Position numbers and translations under genes: made by a program. Of a stretch of DNA of 20,555 nucleotides, positions 1-7,748 are shown one piece after another. The notes beneath the pieces are model-generated. The model saw only the letters and a list, made by a program, of their open reading frames with translations. It was not told where the DNA came from and did no database searches. The number at the start of each line of letters is the position of its first letter. Within the stretch, counting starts at the first letter, position 1. Source of the DNA: a virus. The DNA is taken from the IMG/VR virus record IMGVR_UViG_3300000117_000355, positions 1 through 20,555 of that record; one strand, given 5' to 3'.

Positions 1-2034
1 TGGAGAACCTTCCGCCTGCTGCCTGCCTAATTGCTCCGCCTCATAAGCCGCGATTTCGTTCTGCGACTGCTGTAGGGCAAGTGCGTTCTCGACTTCGCGG
101 TTATTCTGCTCAATCCGTGCGTCTTCCATTGCTCGCATCTCAGCCTCTTGTTGAGCCTGTTGTGCTTGCTGTTGTGCTTTTTGTTCTTGTTCTTGCTGAC
201 GTGCAACTGCTTCTTGCATGCGCTGCTGTAATAGGTTTGGTTGTGCCTGCGGCTGCTGTGTTGCAGCTTGCTGGATAGCCGCACTTACGTTCTCTACGGG
301 AACTGGGGGTGCTGGCGGCTGCTCTACCACAGGGGGTGCAGCTGGCATAGGTGGTGTAGCCTGCTGACTAAACATATCAGGCTGCGCACCCACAGGAGCT
401 ACAAGGTCTAACTCTTGTTGTACTGGCTCTGGTTGCGCCATAAGCTGTTGCTGCCCGAACGGCAGTTCCATCTGGAACCCTGGCTGCTGTGAAGGAATCA
501 CAGGTTGGTCAAATAAGTTTAACTGGTTGGGGTCTACACCTTCACCAAGATTTTGCCCTTCAAACATCTCTAGTTGCTCCGGTGGAGCAGGAGGTGCAGG
601 GGGCGGAGACCCTAAGTCTTGTCCCTCAAACATCTCAGTCTGACCTTTTCTCTGGTCAGTTAGCATAAGGGTTTCTTGTTCGTCTTCAGTAGGCGCACCC
701 TGTAGGATGTCAGCTTCTTTATTACCTTTAAGGTTAGCGATGCCACCGATAGTCCCACCGATAGCAAAGCCTGCGGCAAATGAATTGATTAAGCGTGATA
801 GAGTTTCATCTGATTCGTACTCACGACCAGTGTAGGCGCTGGTTGCGCCCATAATAATAGCTTCTTGGCCTGCTTCAGTGGCCCCCTCTAGTGTGCCACC
901 TACACCAGCACCTGTTGCACCACGGCGTAAGCGGCTACCTTTAGAACCTCTGGCTATGTTGCCAAATATTTTAGCGCCTACGACAAACTCAGGGATTGTA
1001 TCTAGTAGTGCATACGGAACAGCCGCGCTTAGCGCAGTCATCTTGGCCCCAAAGTCGCTAGGGTCTACACCGCTTTCTAATAGTTCTGAATAAACGTCCG
1101 ATGAAGCAATACCAAAGTTGTTTGCATAGCCTAACGCAACTGCTCCCGCAATACCTGAGGCACGCTTGAGAACCTTACCTTGGTCAGTCTTCATAAAGGC
1201 TTTAGCTGCTGCCTTACCTTTAACTTTTTCTTTAGCGTAGGCTTCGGCTGCTTCTTTGACAGCTTGCTTAAACGCTGACTTACCTGTAATACCAGCAATA
1301 GTACCACCGACTGAGCCTAAACCTGGCCCTGCTGTGGCGGAACCTGCAACGAAACCGATAGCACCTGCAGCGATAGTCTCAAGAAGCATCGGGCCTTGTG
1401 CGCCAAGGACACCAACAAACCAGTCAACTGGGCCGATGTCTGCATCACCCATACCGATGTCAGTAAACTCTGTGTAGAATGGTGAGTTCTTACGGATGTC
1501 TTCTTCCGCACGTTCCATGACCCCAAGGCCATACTCCTCTGCGCCAACAAGTACAGAGCCAGCACCAAATAAGGAGCGTAGCTGTGCCATACCAGTGTCA
1601 AAGTTCTCAGCGAATCTGCGAGAAAGCGTAGGGTCTTTAATAGATTTGATATACTTGCCGTATTCCTGCGGTGTAACTTGCTGCCAGCTACCAGTAGGGG
1701 GAGCTTGGCGTGGGCCGTCTAGGAACTGCTCAGACTTAAGAGCATTGTCAGCATCGTCTAGGTCAAACAGCGAGCCATTCACAAACATCTTGTTTTGCTG
1801 CGGATCAAACAGGACATTAGGGCCAGTAGGAGCAGGGCGTTTTACCTCAGGCATAGAGAACTGAGACATACCTTTAGCGTACTCAGCATCAATCTCTCTG
1901 CCGATAGCTTCTTTTTGGCCTAAAAGATTGCCCATCCCTATATTAGGAGCAGGATCATATGGATTGCCTAGCGGCTCTATATCCATAGCTGCGAGGGTAG
2001 GGCTACCAAATGCTTTAAGTCCCGCCTTAGCCAT
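1..2034 (-). CDS. Giant internal virion protein, N-terminal 678 residues (3' end outside window)
   Basis: The frame opens at ATG 2034, 8 bases after the upstream stop, with GAGG/AGG just before it, and stays open to the edge. It begins MAKAGLKAFGSPTLAAMDIE. Hydrophobic Gly/Ala-rich stretches occur at about 200-250 (VDWFVGVLGAQGPMLLETIA, GFVAGSATAGPGLGSVGGTI), 293-310 and 414-434 (LINSFAAGFAIGGTIGGIA). From about 459 the chain is Pro/Gln-rich, with a repeated MFEGQ(D/N)LG motif and a QLNLF motif at 504-508. It then becomes a Gln/Glu/Ala-rich coiled coil to the edge. Very long proteins of this kind close the ejection operon of T7-like phages (gp16 slot). The role is inferred; no enzyme domain is visible in the part present. 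Confidence 0.72.
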   Translation of the reverse strand, partial: MAKAGLKAFGSPTLAAMDIEPLGNPYDPAPNIGMGNLLGQKEAIGREIDAEYAKGMSQFSMPEVKRPAPTGPNVLFDPQQNKMFVNGSLFDLDDADNALKSEQFLDGPRQAPPTGSWQQVTPQEYGKYIKSIKDPTLSRRFAENFDTGMAQLRSLFGAGSVLVGAEEYGLGVMERAEEDIRKNSPFYTEFTDIGMGDADIGPVDWFVGVLGAQGPMLLETIAAGAIGFVAGSATAGPGLGSVGGTIAGITGKSAFKQAVKEAAEAYAKEKVKGKAAAKAFMKTDQGKVLKRASGIAGAVALGYANNFGIASSDVYSELLESGVDPSDFGAKMTALSAAVPYALLDTIPEFVVGAKIFGNIARGSKGSRLRRGATGAGVGGTLEGATEAGQEAIIMGATSAYTGREYESDETLSRLINSFAAGFAIGGTIGGIANLKGNKEADILQGAPTEDEQETLMLTDQRKGQTEMFEGQDLGSPPPAPPAPPEQLEMFEGQNLGEGVDPNQLNLFDQPVIPSQQPGFQMELPFGQQQLMAQPEPVQQELDLVAPVGAQPDMFSQQATPPMPAAPPVVEQPPAPPVPVENVSAAIQQAATQQPQAQPNLLQQRMQEAVARQQEQEQKAQQQAQQAQQEAEMRAMEDARIEQNNREVENALALQQSQNEIAAYEAEQLGRQQAEGSP

Positions 2035-2042
2035 TACCTACC

Positions 2043-4571
2043 TCACTTTGCTGCGTTTTTGTAGTCATCCGATGTTGCTCCTGGTGAGTTCAAAGCCTGA
2101 GCTTGCCCAGGGCTAAGAGGAGTTAACTTCGGCCTCCGTACTTTTTCGCCATTTATTGTTTCCTCTACAGCTTGTGGCTGAAGTAGGAAGTATTGTCCAT
2201 TATCGTAGATTAAAGCGAAGCCTTCGCCAAGGGCTTTGAACTCACCCTTACGTTGTTTAACCTCTTCAAGATAAATACCGTAAGCGTTCTTAAGGTTCTC
2301 TATCTTAAGATCGCCCAGCAGTTTGTCACGTTGTTTAGCAAGCTCAACCTCAAGATCGACGCCTTTTTCAAATAGATATGTCTGACGCTCTGTCTGTAGC
2401 TTAATCTGGCTTTCACGATATGCTTGGCTGTAAGTACGCTGTAGTTTGTCAGATAGCTCAGCCATAGTGTATGTCTGCTGGCGAGTGCCGTTAACCATAA
2501 GATCATAGTTGCCGTCTGAGCGTGGCACGACTTGTATATCTAAGCCAGAGAATGCTGACAGAACTGCACCTGCACGAGCGGTGGAGCCAAAGGATAAATC
2601 CTGTAGAGCTTGCGCACCCTGTACTAGAAGCATTTTGTTGTCGAACTCTTGCATAGCCACTCGAGCTTTGTTCTGAGCGTCTAGACCGCTATTGCGTAGG
2701 TCGTTAGACTGTTTGATAAGCCCATCAGCTAAACCGCTGTATCTCTCAAACGTAGCAATCTGGCCGTTAGCCAGTGCAATGTCTGCAAACCTGTCGTACT
2801 CAGCTGCTTTTGCATTGTTAGCATTGATCTGATCGTTCAAGGACTGAAGTTGGCGATTAAGATTATCGACTCCTAGCTTTCTACCGTTAAGCAAGTTCTG
2901 CATTTCGATACCAATGTTAGGCGGGTTCTGCAAAAACTTAACAATCTCTTGCTCAGGCTCTGTTACCTCAGTAGTGGCAATAGATTCTTTTTCAGTGCCG
3001 TCCGCATTGGTTACTGTTTGTGTCTGCGCTGTGCCTGTTTGCGCTGTGCCTGTTTGGGCTGTGCCTGTCTGCGTTGTATCTGTCTGCGTTGTATCTGTCT
3101 GCGTTGTATCTGTGCCTGCGACCTGTGTCATAACAGGCTGGCCTACACCAGACCCAGCGATTGTGTTTAAGTCAATGCCATAAGGCATCTCAACATCTGA
3201 AAGCTGTTTGCCGTACGTGGCAGCAATGTGGTTATAGAGACTTACATACGCATTGTTGTAGTCAGAGTTACTAATGTTGCCATCATCTACATTTAGTGGC
3301 GCACCAGCTTCTAAAACTTTATTGGCATTAGCCTGATACCCAGCACCCCAAAGGTTTTTAGGTAGGCCAATGGCTTTGTTGTAGATTAGTTGCGCTAACC
3401 CGCCGTAGATTTCGCCGCCGTTGCCGCCTTGCCCGCGTCCATTAGGCATTTTCATATTGGAGAACGTCTGGATTGCGTAGTCTACACGGGCTTTATTCAC
3501 TGTGCCGTCTGCCATAGTGAACGCGCTTTCGATAGCAGCGCGATTAGCAGGATCAGCAAACCATGTCTTTAGTCTTTTGAATTGGGCAGGCATAACCTGC
3601 ATACCGCCTTTAGCACCTTTGCTGCTGGTACCAGAGTTACGACCAAAGTCAGACTCAATACCAAAAATAGCAATCGCAGCGAATGGGTCGATGCCAAGAT
3701 CGTTAGCCATTTTGTAAACGCGTTGTACTTTGTTGCCGCCTATTTCAGTTTTAAGCCCTTCGATACGACCACTGATTAGCTTTTGTGTGCGTAATGAAGA
3801 TTTATCGGAGACCTCAGAGGTAACTCGCTGATCACGCTGAGAAGAATACTCATACGCAAACACAATCGGGTCTTGCTTGGCAGTAGCTAAAAGCTCAGGT
3901 TTGTTATAAAACAGACGGAACGCTTCATCACTAGACCACCACTTATACGCATCGCCCTGTTCTTTGGTGACGTTACGCCCAGCCATACCTGCTTTACGCC
4001 TGATACCCGCTGACTTCATAATTTCGCTTATAGAAGTTTGTAGACCCTTACGCTTAGCAATCTCGCCCGTTCTAGCAGCGTTATTAAATGTGGATAAGTC
4101 AGGGAGTTCTGGGCCTAGCTTAGGTAGTAGGTCAGCACCATCTTGTGCAAAAGGGTCTAGAAGCGGTGTGTCGCCGCCAGGTTTTAGTGAACCATCTGCC
4201 GATGGCTCTATAACAAGGCTACCATCTGGATTGCGCTTAGGCGTTAGCTTTGGCTCTGTAACATTGCCGAGGTCATCACCATCATACTGGCCGTCTGGGC
4301 CAAGGTTATCCACCTTAGGTGGAGGTTTAGGGATGTCACGCAGGCCAGGTTGTTGTAGGTTGTCAAACGCAAACGCATCGCCAGGATTAAAGGGGGCAAC
4401 TTGCCGCACAGCCGCAGGATCTGCAGGCTTAGCAGAGTTCATCATGTCTTTAGTAAACTGGTTCTTACGTTGCAGTGCTTGTAGTCTACTAGCAGACGTT
4501 ACCGCCCCTTCGTAGTCCTCCGCCGACTGCATCCCCAGTGCGCCACCTATAAAATTTCCGAGCAATGCCAT
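2043..4571 (-). CDS. Internal virion protein with lytic transglycosylase (SLT) domain
   Basis: An 842-residue protein. Residues 1-150 are Pro/Asp/Gly-rich. A lytic transglycosylase-like domain lies at about 285-455: YKMANDLGIDPFAAIAIFGI leads to catalytic Glu306 in E-S-D-F-G, then KGGMQVMP (321-328, the GxxQxMP-type motif), GGLAQLIYNK, GYQANANKV and YNNAYVSLYNHI. This matches SLT enzymes that cut the glycan strand, as in the T7 gp16 N-terminal domain. Residues about 487-516 are a six-fold pentapeptide repeat (QTDTT/QTGTA type). The rest (about 550-790) is largely coiled-coil helix (LNRQLQSLNDQINANNAKAA, LKIENLKNAYGIYLEEVKQR). GGAG precedes ATG. It would open peptidoglycan for DNA entry. Domain call is strong; placement in the core is inferred. 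Confidence 0.83.
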   Translation of the reverse strand: MALLGNFIGGALGMQSAEDYEGAVTSASRLQALQRKNQFTKDMMNSAKPADPAAVRQVAPFNPGDAFAFDNLQQPGLRDIPKPPPKVDNLGPDGQYDGDDLGNVTEPKLTPKRNPDGSLVIEPSADGSLKPGGDTPLLDPFAQDGADLLPKLGPELPDLSTFNNAARTGEIAKRKGLQTSISEIMKSAGIRRKAGMAGRNVTKEQGDAYKWWSSDEAFRLFYNKPELLATAKQDPIVFAYEYSSQRDQRVTSEVSDKSSLRTQKLISGRIEGLKTEIGGNKVQRVYKMANDLGIDPFAAIAIFGIESDFGRNSGTSSKGAKGGMQVMPAQFKRLKTWFADPANRAAIESAFTMADGTVNKARVDYAIQTFSNMKMPNGRGQGGNGGEIYGGLAQLIYNKAIGLPKNLWGAGYQANANKVLEAGAPLNVDDGNISNSDYNNAYVSLYNHIAATYGKQLSDVEMPYGIDLNTIAGSGVGQPVMTQVAGTDTTQTDTTQTDTTQTGTAQTGTAQTGTAQTQTVTNADGTEKESIATTEVTEPEQEIVKFLQNPPNIGIEMQNLLNGRKLGVDNLNRQLQSLNDQINANNAKAAEYDRFADIALANGQIATFERYSGLADGLIKQSNDLRNSGLDAQNKARVAMQEFDNKMLLVQGAQALQDLSFGSTARAGAVLSAFSGLDIQVVPRSDGNYDLMVNGTRQQTYTMAELSDKLQRTYSQAYRESQIKLQTERQTYLFEKGVDLEVELAKQRDKLLGDLKIENLKNAYGIYLEEVKQRKGEFKALGEGFALIYDNGQYFLLQPQAVEETINGEKVRRPKLTPLSPGQAQALNSPGATSDDYKNAAK
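3025..3114. repeat. Six-copy 15-bp tandem repeat inside the transglycosylase gene
   Basis: Six consecutive 15-bp units can be read on the plus strand. Three resemble TGCGCTGTGCCTGTT and three resemble TGCGTTGTATCTGTC. They encode pentapeptides of the QTGTA and QTDTT types on the minus strand (residues about 487-516). The 3+3 arrangement suggests stepwise slippage or unequal exchange from two ancestral units. The reading frame is preserved because the unit is a multiple of three. The tract separates the lytic domain from the C-terminal coiled-coil part, so it is likely a flexible Thr/Gln linker. Confidence 0.88.
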
Positions 4572-4583
4572 CCGGTTTACTCC

Positions 4584-6017
4584 TTACGCAATCACGCCAA
4601 AGTTGCTTGTATCGACCCCAGCCTTCTTTTTTGTTTCTGTTTTTGTTTTTGCTTTGTTGCTGTTCCAGTAGCTATCTGCGCCGTAGCCAGTTCCTGATGT
4701 GGTATTGAACCCAGCAAACAAGTCAGAGATATTCTTACCCGCACCTTGTGAAGCTAGAATAGCTGCATCTTCAGCTTTCTGAGTATCCTGAGACAAACTC
4801 TGAAGCGCGTTAGTGTACGCAGCATAGTTTGAAGAGTTAGGAATCGCTGATAGCCCAGCTTGTGTCACTTTGTTCTGAGCAGTTAGACCTTGTTGAAATC
4901 CTTGGTCGTAACGAGAGCTAACATTACGCGCTGAGTCTAAACTCATACGGCGTTTTTCTGCTTCGCTGATGTCACGGCCACTGCCTAGTGCAGACTTACG
5001 ATACTGCTCACGCATCTTACGCTGTTGGTCAATGGCTTCTTTGTTAGCCGCTTGGAACGCCATGTATGTAGGATCATACTGCTCTGCCTGCTGGAGGAAG
5101 CTCTTAGCCGCATCCATCTGAGCGTTAAACGCAGTTTCATCCCGCTCTTTAAGCGCTGCAAGTTCAGCTTTACGCATCTCAAGTAGCTCACGCTGCTCTG
5201 GTGGCATTTCTGGATCAGGTGCCAATGCTGCGCCAAGTAGTTGGCCACCGGCCTGCATTGTCAAACTAGCCAAGGCAGCAGGGTCTGTGACCTTACTAAC
5301 AAGTGCTGAGCCTGCGTCTTTCAAGTACGCACCTGACTTAGCCGCAAACGTAGCGTCAGGGGGAAGTTTGGACATTGCAGTTTCAGCTACGACGTTATTA
5401 GATAGCTGGTTTGCTGCGGTATTTCCTACATTGGCATCCCTAAGGCTCGCTTCAATTACGCCGTCTTGTGGCCTTGTCGAATTAAATGTTTCTAAAGTTC
5501 CTTCCCCGCCAGTAGTATTTAATGAGGCATTTTCCACCCCGCCAGTATTTAGCCCAGCCGTTTCTGTCCCTGCCGCTGGCTGACCAAAGGTAGTGCCGAA
5601 AGTGTTATTAACTGTTGCTTGAATACCTGTGTCAGCCACGTTACCGAGACCCGCTCCAGTGCTTTGTGCAACACCGTAACCACCGATGCCGCCGCCGATT
5701 GCGCCCATAATTGCGCCTGACTTAACATCGCCGCCCATAACTTTAGCTGAGATAGCTCCGAGTCCTGCACCTACAACAGCCGAAGTTACCGCCGCCCCTG
5801 CAGTAGTGGCAGCAAAAGCCGTTACAGCAGAAATACCTGCTGAGGCTACAAGCGAGCTTGCAATAGCAGGTGCCGCGATTGGGATAGCAACTGCAACAAC
5901 GACAGCTAGGACTTTTTTGACCCCGCCGCCATGCTCAGTTGGTTGAATACGTCTTACGATAGTTCCGTTAGTGGGCCTAAGTGCAACCACCATCGGGTTT
6001 ATTGTGATAGCTGTCAT
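4584..6017 (-). CDS. Internal virion protein (T7 gp14-like, membrane-active ejection protein)
   Basis: A 477-residue protein. Residues about 36-145 are Gly/Ala/Val-rich and hydrophobic (VLAVVVAVAIPIAAPAIASS, AVTSAVVGAGLGAISA, GAIGGGIGGYG), a composition typical of gp14-type proteins that enter the outer membrane during DNA ejection. Residues about 250-400 form charged helices: EQRELLEMRKAELAALKERD, QQRKMREQYRKSALGSG, ISEAEKRRMSLDSARNVSS and YDQGFQQGL. The C-terminus is Lys/Thr-rich and ends DTSNFGVIA. GGAGG sits just upstream of the ATG, one base after the preceding stop. Its position between GNAT-like and transglycosylase-containing proteins matches T7 gp13-gp14-gp15/16 order. The ejection role is inferred from composition and order. 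Confidence 0.7.
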   Translation of the reverse strand: MTAITINPMVVALRPTNGTIVRRIQPTEHGGGVKKVLAVVVAVAIPIAAPAIASSLVASAGISAVTAFAATTAGAAVTSAVVGAGLGAISAKVMGGDVKSGAIMGAIGGGIGGYGVAQSTGAGLGNVADTGIQATVNNTFGTTFGQPAAGTETAGLNTGGVENASLNTTGGEGTLETFNSTRPQDGVIEASLRDANVGNTAANQLSNNVVAETAMSKLPPDATFAAKSGAYLKDAGSALVSKVTDPAALASLTMQAGGQLLGAALAPDPEMPPEQRELLEMRKAELAALKERDETAFNAQMDAAKSFLQQAEQYDPTYMAFQAANKEAIDQQRKMREQYRKSALGSGRDISEAEKRRMSLDSARNVSSRYDQGFQQGLTAQNKVTQAGLSAIPNSSNYAAYTNALQSLSQDTQKAEDAAILASQGAGKNISDLFAGFNTTSGTGYGADSYWNSNKAKTKTETKKKAGVDTSNFGVIA

Positions 6018-6018
6018 T

Positions 6019-6507
6019 TTAGACCTCCATTAAATCTTGTTTTAGTTGGACATACTTACGCTCAAAGCCAACAGTTGAAAGAATACGCTCCATTCCAGGG
6101 GCTACCGAACACTCAATCTGTGTAACACCACAGATACGTGCCCATCCACAGACATCAGCCCAGAATTTCTTAATAAGGTGCCGAAGGTCTTTACCGCCCA
6201 TAGCCACAACATTCATGGCTGTGTACTGCGGGTAGTATACTAGCTGTAAAATCAAAACTAATTTTACTTCTGGTAATTCAGTATCGTCATTTTTTACTGC
6301 TATGGCATACATCTGGCCTTGCATGACGCTTGTATAAAGATCGTCTATAGTGCACTCCCCGTGCATACCTTCTAGGCAACGATCTAAATGTGGCACACAT
6401 TGTGCCCAATATCTATCCACTAGCTCTTGAGTAGAAAGCAAAATAGCCTCATACTTTTTAGGTACGAGGTTTTCTGATTCTGGCTGTTCTACTACTTGTA
6501 AAGTCAT
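6019..6507 (-). CDS. GNAT-like internal virion protein (T7 gp13 position)
   Basis: A 162-residue protein whose second half has the order of a GNAT fold: YAIAV, KLVLILQLVYYPQYTAMNVV, AMGGKDLRHLIKKFWADVCG, ARICGVTQIECSVAPGMERI, and a final STVGFERKYVQL strand. The 'G-M-x-R-x-L-x-x-x-G-F' close is common to phage proteins of the T7 gp13 group, which share an acetyltransferase-like fold. The acetyl-CoA binding signature (Q/RxxGxG/A) is replaced by GGKDLRH, so catalysis is doubtful. It lies directly before the gp14-like gene, as gp13 does in T7. The upstream junction is ATGA with a poor SD. A structural or packaging-assembly role is more likely than enzymatic acetylation, but this is inference. 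Confidence 0.68.
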   Translation of the reverse strand: MTLQVVEQPESENLVPKKYEAILLSTQELVDRYWAQCVPHLDRCLEGMHGECTIDDLYTSVMQGQMYAIAVKNDDTELPEVKLVLILQLVYYPQYTAMNVVAMGGKDLRHLIKKFWADVCGWARICGVTQIECSVAPGMERILSTVGFERKYVQLKQDLMEV

Positions 6508-7394
6508 GCTACGTCCGTCTTCCCATCTTTACCGATTAGTTTGTCAAAAAACTCAGTACCTTTCCTAGCTACGATATCTTTAGGGATAACGTACTCGCCG
6601 CCTTCCACTTCAATCTCGCCGCCGTTTTTCATCTTTACGCGAACACCGCCATCATCGTGGGACGGGCCATTAACCATACCGCCAAACTCCATCTCTTGCA
6701 CCGGAGGTTGTTGCATTGGCATCTGCTGCGCTGGCATCTGCTGCCCCGCAGATTCGATTTGTACGTCTGCCGCCATAGCCTTAGCCGCTGTAACAAGCGC
6801 GATAACTAGCCCCTGATCGTATTCCATTGGTAGATCATTTGGCCCTGCTAGACCACGATCAATGGCAAACTGCCGAAGCTGTGGGTACATAGCTGGATTT
6901 TGCATAGCCACTTGAGCTAGCTGTGTTGCCATCTGAATCTCTTGCTGCGAAATTTCACCTGACTGGATACCTGCTTCAATAGCTGCACGAATACGCGCCA
7001 CTACCTCTGGGTTCTTACTAAGCATGTCATTAACTTGCATATCAGCCATTTGGGGGTTAGCCATACCACCTTGTGCTTGCTGAGGCTGTAGCCCTGCTTG
7101 CGGTGGAGCCATACCCTGCATACCTGCGTTTGGTGGAACCATGCCGCCTTGCTCGAATGTAGATGGCTGCATACGAAAATCCAGTACAGGGTACTGAGGG
7201 TTTCCGCCTTGGACTCCCGTAGGAATATTTCCTACTGCCGCTTGGTTAATCCCAGGGGTAGGCGCTTGAATTAGTTGCTGTATACTAGGCGGTAAATCCA
7301 TAGATACAGTTGTTGGAATTGCTGCTGGTGTTGCTCCGCCAGCGACAGGAGTAGGTGCCATCGCTGCGGGTGTTGTATTTGGTGTCATAGCCAT
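6504..7394 (-). CDS. Met/Gln/Pro-rich internal virion-type protein
   Basis: A 296-residue protein. Residues 1-125 are disordered and Pro/Gly/Met/Gln-rich. A helical domain follows at about 124-185 (LSKNPEVVARIRAAIEAGIQ, QQEIQMATQLAQVAMQNPAM). A second low-complexity Gln/Met/Pro tract precedes a compact C-terminal motif: EFGGMVNGPSHDDGGVRVKM, then NGGEIEVEGGEYVIPKDIV and KGTEFFDKLIGK. That C-terminal block, 'GGMv.GpSHddGGV.v....G.EiEvEGGEyVIp.d.v..kGt.fFdkLi', recurs in many phage ejection-region proteins. It may be a beta-rich docking module. An AGGA lies about 9 bases before ATG. It overlaps the GNAT-like gene by ATGA. The role in the internal core is inferred from position. Confidence 0.68.
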   Translation of the reverse strand: MAMTPNTTPAAMAPTPVAGGATPAAIPTTVSMDLPPSIQQLIQAPTPGINQAAVGNIPTGVQGGNPQYPVLDFRMQPSTFEQGGMVPPNAGMQGMAPPQAGLQPQQAQGGMANPQMADMQVNDMLSKNPEVVARIRAAIEAGIQSGEISQQEIQMATQLAQVAMQNPAMYPQLRQFAIDRGLAGPNDLPMEYDQGLVIALVTAAKAMAADVQIESAGQQMPAQQMPMQQPPVQEMEFGGMVNGPSHDDGGVRVKMKNGGEIEVEGGEYVIPKDIVARKGTEFFDKLIGKDGKTDVA

Positions 7395-7400
7395 GTCACA

Positions 7401-7748
7401 TCATCCTTTAAGCTGTCTTATTAAAGCGTTTAATACTGTCCTGTTAAACGCTACATCATTTGCTAAAGTTTGCACATCTGTTAATAGCAAACCATAGTCC
7501 GCAAGTCCAGCAACCTCTTGGCCACTGATTGTAAAGCCTGTACCTTTTGCAGATACCTGCCTCATATTTTGATCTGGTTGTTCAAGTAAAGTTATCTGGC
7601 CTTTAGTAATTGCCTTACTAGAGAGGTCAGCTTCACCGCGTAAGCCAGTAAGTAACTCCACGTTTTCTTTTACAGTGGTGATAAGTACACTCTGCCAGTC
7701 TGTGATCCCCCCTTGGGGAACTGCGGGTATTGCTGTAAACCTTGCCAT
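7401..7748 (-). CDS. Conserved 115-aa virion-associated protein
   Basis: A 115-residue protein starting MARFTAIPAVPQGGITDWQS. It has a helical region (VLITTVKENVELLTGLRG), a central MRQVSAKGTGFTI element and a helical end (LLLTDVQTLANDVAFNRTVL, NALIRQLKG). No transmembrane or catalytic feature is present. The helix pair, plus tight placement between the nozzle and ejection genes with a TAATG overlap and a GAGGA about 7 bases upstream, suggests a small structural partner of the nozzle or internal core. Similar proteins occupy this slot in other marine podovirus-like phages as hypotheticals. Function is unknown. Confidence 0.68.
   Translation of the reverse strand: MARFTAIPAVPQGGITDWQSVLITTVKENVELLTGLRGEADLSSKAITKGQITLLEQPDQNMRQVSAKGTGFTISGQEVAGLADYGLLLTDVQTLANDVAFNRTVLNALIRQLKG

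Noticed and set aside
27-284. An 85-residue minus-strand frame in the left edge region
   Set aside because: It is out of frame with the continuous 678-codon frame from 2034. Its Lys/His/Arg/Ser-rich product is a shadow of the Gln/Ala-rich coiled coil.
3025-3114. Possible CRISPR-like array
   Set aside because: Units are contiguous 15-mers without spacers and are translated in frame, so this is a coding minisatellite.
3964-4515. A 183-residue open frame on the plus strand
   Set aside because: It is antisense to the N-terminal part of the transglycosylase-containing protein. Its Pro/Ser/Arg/Leu composition is typical of a shadow frame, and no plus-strand gene is nearby.
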